Origin: Candidatus Sumerlaeota bacterium
GTDB lineage: Bacteria > Sumerlaeota > Sumerlaeia > JADFCT01
Length of the DNA: 6,668 bases
Direction: 5' to 3'
Assembly (NCBI GenBank): GCA_026398575.1
Contig: JAPLSP010000486.1
Coordinates: 1-6,668 of the forward strand
The translations under genes and the position numbers were made by a program. The notes beneath the pieces are model-generated. The model searched no databases. It saw only the letters and a program-made list of their open reading frames with translations, and was not told where the DNA came from. Positions 1 to 6,400 of the stretch are shown here, piece by piece. Numbering within the stretch: the stretch's first letter is position 1; every line of letters begins with the position of its first letter.

Positions 1-426
1 CTCGTCCATCGTCACCGAATGACTGCGCGCCAGGTTGACGCCATCATCGCCCGCGCACTTGAGCTTTGCGGGCATCAGAGGCGTCTGGGTCCAATCCCCG
101 CCGATGGACTGGAAGGTCAGCACGGCCAGATCGCCCGAGAAGTCGGTGTCCACGCTCGCGCGATTATCGAAGACCAGCCGCGCCTGGCCCGAAGTTACGG
201 ACCAATTGAGGCCACGGAAATCACAGGCGCCGCCCGGAGCGATACTCTCCAAGCGAAGCCGCGCATCATCGAAATTGAAGGCAAGGTCCATGCCCGAAAC
301 GCCGGCCAAGTGGTCTATCCGAAGCGGCACGGTGGACCTTCCAGGCGCCAGATCCGTCTGGGCGCCCCACGAGACGCGATAAGCCGCGGGCTGGTCCGCC
401 GCTTTCAGCGCCAATCGCGCCGGATC
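1..426 (-). other. Cohesin-like domain 2, cut by the window edge (residues 2036-2177+)
   Basis: After the dockerin comes a segment with PGRSTVPLRIDHLAGVSGMDLAFNFDDARLRLESIAPGG, then GLNWSVTSGQARLVFDN and SGDLAVLTFQSIG. The order V-P-(L/V)-x-(I/V), G-V-x-G-x-(D/Q)-(L/F)-x-(L/F)-x-(F/Y)-(D/N), L-x-L-x-x-(I/V), and L-A-x-(L/I)-x-F is characteristic of cohesin domains. The end of the domain is missing. It is a better cohesin match than the domain before the dockerin. Confidence 0.78.
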
Positions 427-3400
427 GCTCACCCGCCCCCGGATCGCATAGCGCATCAGCAGCACCACGTCCGCTGAATCCAGCAGCCGGTCGCCGTTCA
501 TGTCGCCGGCCTCGATCTGCTCCGTCGTCGGCGTCAAGGTCCCGAGGACAATCATGCGCAACACTGCGGCGTCGGTGATTTGTACCTTCCCATTGCCGTC
601 CACGTCGCCCCAAAGAATCGGCTTGGCCACCGTCAGCGACGCCGTAGCCGTGTTGTCAATCTCAAGGTGCTGCAGTTGCGTGGGCGTCAATAAGTAGTCG
701 AGGATTACTTCGCCAAAGCGGCAGATGGACTGGCTCCAGTCCACGGCCGTCGAACGGATCATGTAGTCAATCTCGAGGACATTGCCCTCGCCCGTGATCT
801 GCACGTCGTTGCCCAAACCGCCTGCGCGCACCACGCCGCTGTTGGGGGCCTCGTTCCAGATGATGCCAAAGGCCTCGGTCAGAGCCGTCGGCCTCACAGC
901 CAGCGGATACATCATGGCCGGATCGTAGAAAACTTCCATCGAGAAAGTCTGGCCCGAAACATCGTTCGGGTTGTCAATCGTTACGCGCTGCGTCACGCTC
1001 GTCCCTGCGAAACCGCGCGCGCTGGTCATGAAGACGCGCGTCGCTCCGGTGAGCGCCGCGACCGCCGCCGTCCATTCGCTCTCCACGCCACTGGCCGTCA
1101 CCGCCGCCAGCCGGTAGTAATAGGTCGTGCCAGGCGTCAGATTCTTGTCCATGTATTCCGTGTTGCAGATCAAGTCGCTATTGACCACCTGGTAAGAGCC
1201 TGCCAGGGCCGTGGCGCGGTAGAGGCGATATCCCTTAACCTGTTTGTTGGTGTGCAGCATCCAGGTCAGCCAGACCGACTTGGCGCCCGCCGCCGCCCGC
1301 AGGCCCGACGGACTTTCCAGCGAGCCGGCGTCGCGCGTCTTGAGCCACGTCTCCAGAGACCACTCGCTCCAGGCGCCTCGCGAGTCGCACCACCGGGCTT
1401 GCCAATAATAAATCGTGTGGTCACTCAGACGGGCTGGCGGAACTTGGTGAACAGTCTGGTTGGTCTGGACGACGCCGGAATCATAGGCCGGATTCGCATA
1501 GTCCGGGGATGTATCCCGCCGAATGCGCCATTGCATCGCGGTCATGTAATCTCCCGTATCCGGATCGCTGAAATCCTCGACCATCAGCAGCGGCGTCACC
1601 GAGACGCCCGCCTGCCCGTCCTTCGGGTCCTTGTTGACCGGGCGCGAGGGCGTACGGTTGCTCACCGGCGCCGCCACCGTCTTGAAAGACGTCTCCTCTG
1701 ACCATGCGCTCCAGAGGCCCGTCTGATCCATATAGCACACACGCCAGTAATACAGTGTTTCATAATTGAGATAGCCGCCCGCAATGGCGCGCGACGTCTG
1801 CGCTCCTGGCATCTCGCCCGTGTCGTAAGAAGGCGAAGAATAATCGGCCGGGTCCAAACCAGCCCGGATTTGCCAGTGCGTGGCCGCGAGAATGTCACCC
1901 ACGTTCGCGTCGCGGAACACTGACGCCAGCAGGGTCGGCGTCAGGGCCACGTCCAGCAGTCCCGCCGCCGGCGATAGATTCACCGGCCGATCCGGGGCGA
2001 ATGGCGTTCCCGAATCCTCTGTGATGAAGCGCGTTTCCGCCGACCATCCGCTCCACAAGCCGGTATTATCCTTGTGTCGCGCGCGCCAATGATAACTCGT
2101 CTTATACCCCAGATATCCCGCTGACAGCGTGATGGACGTCAGGGCGTCGGAGCGCTCGCCCGAATCGAAGGCGGGCGACGAATAAGTCAGCGGCGACGTG
2201 GTCAGGCGAATCTGCCACTGCGAGGCCGCATGTGTATCCAGGGGATTCGGATCGCGGAATGCCGAGACTTGCAGCAACACCTGCGGCGACACGCTCGACG
2301 CGTTGTCTGCAGGCAGGATGTTCTGCGGCGCATACGGCGGCAGCGGCGTTGGACTTGGCGTTGGATGGCGAGTCGGCGTCGGTGTTGGCGTTGGCGTTGG
2401 CGTCAGACTCGGCGTTGGCGCAAGGGTGGGCGACGGTGTCGGCGGCGCCAAGACCGTCGTGAACGAGGTCGGCGTGGACCACGCGCTCCACGCGACGTGG
2501 TTGTCTTGATACCGCGCGCGCCAGAGGTAGGTCGTGTTGTAGTTCAAGACGCCCGCGCCCAGTGTGACCGAGGTCAGATGCATAGTGTCGGTCGTCGAGT
2601 CATAGACCATCATGGACCAGTCGCCTGGGCTTGATGAGGCGCGCACTTGCCACTGCGACGCTGCGTGCGCATCGCCCGCATCCAGATCGGAGAAAGCCGA
2701 AGATTGCAGCGTCGGCGTCAGCGACGTACCCGCCGCGCCATTCGATGGGATAATGTTTGTTGGGCTAGTGGGCGCCGTATTCGCGGCGATGGCAAAGACC
2801 GCCGTCATTGTCATATTTGCAGTGATAGCGACATTGACTGATGCGGCCATGCTAAATAGCGATCCATCCTTATCCCACCGCAGGAAGGTGTTCGTTCCCG
2901 TCATCGCTGGCGCGGTCAAGGTTACCGTCGTGCCGTGGTTATACACGCGCGACGCCGGCGTCGGGCCGGCGCCATTGCCGCTATTGTCATTCGGGCTGAT
3001 GGCGATAATAACGCCGCTGGCCGGATTGATTGAAGCCACCGTCAGCGTGTAGGTCGTCACGGCCGGCGTTTCATAGACCGCCGTTAATGTAGCGGTGGAG
3101 ACAACCGTGTAGTTGATCGTCGGTCCAGAGAAATACAACGAGCCGTCAAGGTCCCATTCCTTGAAACTGTTGGCGCCAGCCACTGCCGCCGCGGTCAGCG
3201 TCACAGTAGTATTCCGGTTATACAAGCGGGTGAACGTCGTCATGCCATTGCCAAGGCCATCGTTGTCCAGCGGCGTCACAGTAATGGCAACGCCACTATC
3301 CGGATTGATCGAGTTCATCGTCAGCGGATATACCGGCGGCGGCGGCAAGATCGTCGTGAACGAGGTTGGCGCGGACCACGCGCTCCATGCCCCGTGGTTG

Positions 3401-6400
3401 TCTTGATGCCTTACGCGCCAGATGTAGGTCGTATTGTAATTCAAGACGCCCGCGCCCAGCGTGACCGAGGTCAGATGCATGGTGTCGGTCGTCGAGTCAT
3501 AGACCGTGATGGACCAGTCGCCAGGGCTTGTTGAGGCGCGCGCTTGCCACTGCGACGCCGCGTGCGTATCGCCCGCATCCGGATCAGAGAACGCCGAGGA
3601 TTGCAGCATCGGCGTTAGCGACGTACTCGTCGCGCCATTCGATGGGATAATGTTTGTTGGGCTATTGGGCGCCGTATTCGCGGCGATGGCGAAGACCGCC
3701 GTCATTGTCATATTTGCAGTGATAGCGACATTGACTGATGCGGCCATGCTAAATAGCGATCCATCCTTATCCCAGCGCAGGAAAGTGTTCGTTCCCACCG
3801 TCGCCGGCGCGGTCAAGGTTACCGTCGTGCCGTCGTTGTACACGCGCGTAAACAGCGTATTGCCATTCGCTTGGCCCACGTTGTCCGCCGGGCTGACCGA
3901 GATCGAAACGCCGCCAGCCGGATTGATTGAAGCCACCGTCAGCGTATAAGTCGTCACGGCCGGCGTTTCATAGACCGCCGTTAATGTAGCGGTGGAGACA
4001 ACCGTGTAGTTGATCGTCGGTCCAGAGAAATACAACGAGCCGTTGAGATCCCATTCTTTGAAGCTGTTGGCGCCAGCCGTTGCCGGCGCGGTCAGCGTCA
4101 CGGTGGTATTCTGATCATACAAGCGGGTAAACGTCGTCGTGCCATCGCCCAGGCTATTGTTGTCTAGCGGCGTCACCGTGATGGCAACGCCACTATTAGG
4201 ATTGAATGAGTTCATCGTCAGCGGATATGCCGGCGGCGGCGGCGGCAAGACCGTCGTGAACGAGGTTGGCGCGGACCATGCGCTCCAAGCGCCGTGATTG
4301 TCCAGATGCCTTACGCGCCAGATATAAGTTTTGTTGTAGTTCAACACGCCCGCGCCCGGCGTGAGCGAGGTGCGGTTGAGCGTGTCCGTCGTCGAGTCAT
4401 AGACCGTAACGGACCAGTCGCCGGGACTGGTCGAGGCGCGGACCTGCCACTGCGAGGCGGCATGTGTGTCGCTCGTGTCCGGATCGCTGAAGGCGGACGA
4501 TTGTAGCGTCGGCATCAAGGAGACATCCGTCGCGCCATCCGAAGGGCTGGTGTTTGTTGGGCTATTCGGCGGCACGTTCGGATGGAGGGCAAAAAACGCC
4601 GTCAGAGTCATACTCTCCGAGACATTCGTGACGGTCAGCGGATTGGCGGTCGAGTAGTCCACTGCGCCCTGTGTCCACTTGACAAAAATCCATCCTGCCG
4701 GAGCGTTGGCTGTCACCGCCGTGCAGTTTGCCGCGTGGTTCACTGCCTGTGGTGTGGTCCCCCCCAGCGTCGCGCCCGCCGTTCCGTCGGTCTGGAAGGA
4801 AACGGCATGCATTACTTCGAAGCGCCACAGATCGTTGAAAAAGTATGAGTTGTAAGAGTCTGTCCAGCCGCCGCCGAAAAGCCATAGTACGCCTGAGCCG
4901 TCTGTCCAACCAGCTGCTCCTTCAAGGGCGCGTGGTGTGTTAGCTGGGTCAGGTGTCCCTAGACTTCCATAAGTTCCGGATGCATTGACCGTATTGCTTC
5001 CCTTCATCCACGTCCAGTTGCCCGTCGTCAAGTCGTATTTCCACAGGTCATTCAGAATGCCATAATTGTCCCAGCCGCCGAAAAGCCATAGTATGCCCGA
5101 GCCGTCCGGCCACGAAGTCACATTCGTGCGTCCACCGGGTGTGTTGCCTGCGGCGGGCGTTCCCAAAGTCCCGTAGGTTCCGACATCGGGTGCATCGGAG
5201 CCTTTCATCCAAGTCCAGTTCCCCGTCGCCGGATCGTATTTCCACAGGTCGTTCAGATTGCCTGACCCCGTGGCGCCGTAGCCAAGACCGCCGAACAACC
5301 ACAGCGCGCCCGAGCCATCCGCCCATGAGCCCCCGTATCGGCGAGAGCCGGGCGTATTGGCGGCGCCGGGCGTTCCTAAAGTCCCGTAGCTCCCGCTCTG
5401 GTTGATTGTATCGGCGCCCTTCATCCACGTCCAGTTTCCCGTTGCCGAAGTATATTTCCACAGATCATTCAAATAGCTAAAATTTCCCCACGCATCGTAG
5501 CCATAGCCGCCGAACAGCCATAGCGAGCCCGAGCCATCCGTCCAAGAAACCGCGCCATCGCGCCCGCCAGGCGCGTTGGCGGCAGCGGGCGATCCCAAAG
5601 TCCCATAGGTCCCGATCTGGTTGATTGTATTGGCGCCCTTCATCCAGGTCCAGTTTCCCGTCGCAGGTTCGTATTTCCAGAGGTCGTTCAATTCTCCATC
5701 AGTCCCCCACGCATCATAGCCATGGCCGCCGAAGAGCCATAGATTTCCCGATGTATCCCTCCACGACACGGCGCCATAGCGCGCGCCGGGCGTATTGGCC
5801 GCAGCGGGCGTCCCCCTTGTTCCGTAGGTCCCGGATTGATTGTACGTATTGGCGCCCTTCATCCAAGTCCATTGCCTCGTTGCCGGATCGAATTTCCATA
5901 AGTCGTTGTAGACGTATCCGTAGTACCCATATTTGACATAGCCGCCAAAGAGCCATAGCGCGCCTGCGCCGTCCATCCACGTATCAACATAAGTACGCCC
6001 GCCGGGCGTATTATCTGTAGCGGGCGTCCCCAGGGTTCCATAAATCCCATAGCCGCTGGCGGGCTCCTTCATCCAAGTCCAGTTTCCCGTGGTTGCCGTC
6101 ACGGTCTTGAATGAGGTCGGCAGGGACCATGCGCTCCAGAGGTTGTCGCTATTCTCATGGCGCACTCGCCAATAATAGACTGTATCGTAGCTCAAGACGC
6201 CCGTGTCCAGTAGGAGAGAGGTTCGGTTGAACGTGTCAGTCGCCGAATCATAGACAGTGACAGACCAGTCGCCCGGGCTAGTCGCGGCGCGAACCTGCCA
6301 TTGCGAGGCGGCGTGCGTGACGCTCGTGTCCGTATCGCTGAAGGCGGATGATCGCAGCATCGGCGTAATCGTGACGTCAACCGCGCCGTCGGCCGGCGCG

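Larger units (their letters stand above)
2450..3346 (-). repeat. Tandem duplication, copy 2 (897 bp; InlB-InlB-WSxWS block)
   Basis: This is the second head-to-tail copy, offset by 897 bases from copy 1 over most of its length. The stretch 3061-3146 is identical to 3958-4043 (86 bases), including third codon positions, which indicates recent duplication or ongoing gene conversion. One patch at 2952-3020 is strongly diverged from its partner at 3849-3917 without a length change. The copy ends at the Pro/Thr-rich linker. Confidence 0.9.
3347..4246 (-). repeat. Tandem duplication, copy 1 (900 bp; InlB-InlB-WSxWS block)
   Basis: This 900-base in-frame unit encodes two InlB-like domains and a WSxWS unit. 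It is followed head-to-tail by an 897-base copy at 2450-3346. The boundaries are set by the AAGA(C/T)CGTCGTGAACGAGGT stretch that recurs at 2450, 3347 and 4247 on the plus strand. Large stretches are almost identical to copy 2; for example 3641-3796 differs from 2744-2899 at 4 of 156 bases. The 3-base length difference lies in a GGC run coding for prolines. The arrangement indicates unequal crossing-over or slippage inside the gene. Confidence 0.9.

Noticed and set aside
1..60. Search for a stop codon or terminator near the left edge
   Set aside because: The frame is still open at base 1 (last codons read SVTMDE) and the cohesin-like domain is incomplete, so the gene continues beyond the window.
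19..477. Plus-strand frame of 152 codons at the left end
   Set aside because: It lies antisense to the dockerin and second cohesin-like domain. Its Arg/Pro/His-rich composition is typical of a GC-rich shadow frame, and it matches no family.
266..613. Minus-strand frame overlapping the dockerin in another phase
   Set aside because: The dockerin phase shows two intact calcium loops and continues the long open frame; this other phase gives Arg/Gly-rich low-complexity sequence.
2198..2509. Plus-strand frame coding a Gly-Val repeat sequence around 2340-2410
   Set aside because: It is the antisense reading of the Pro/Thr hexamer linker, not a separate gene.
2612..3949. Two similar plus-strand open frames (2612-3052 and 3506-3949) with hydrophobic stretches that look like a paralogous membrane protein pair
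   Set aside because: They are antisense to the two copies of the tandem duplication in the giant gene, so their similarity is inherited from it. They have no credible ribosome binding site, and the minus-strand frame gives recognisable domains throughout.
2450..4246. The 0.9-kb direct repeats considered as a mobile element or composite transposon
   Set aside because: They carry no transposase, terminal inverted repeats or target duplications. They are head to tail, in frame and made of complete protein domains.
4813..6090. Regular DNA repeats of about 200-219 bases considered as CRISPR or other non-coding array
   Set aside because: Spacing is a multiple of three, conservation follows codon positions, and the translation is a Kelch repeat series. 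CRISPR repeats are much shorter with unique spacers.
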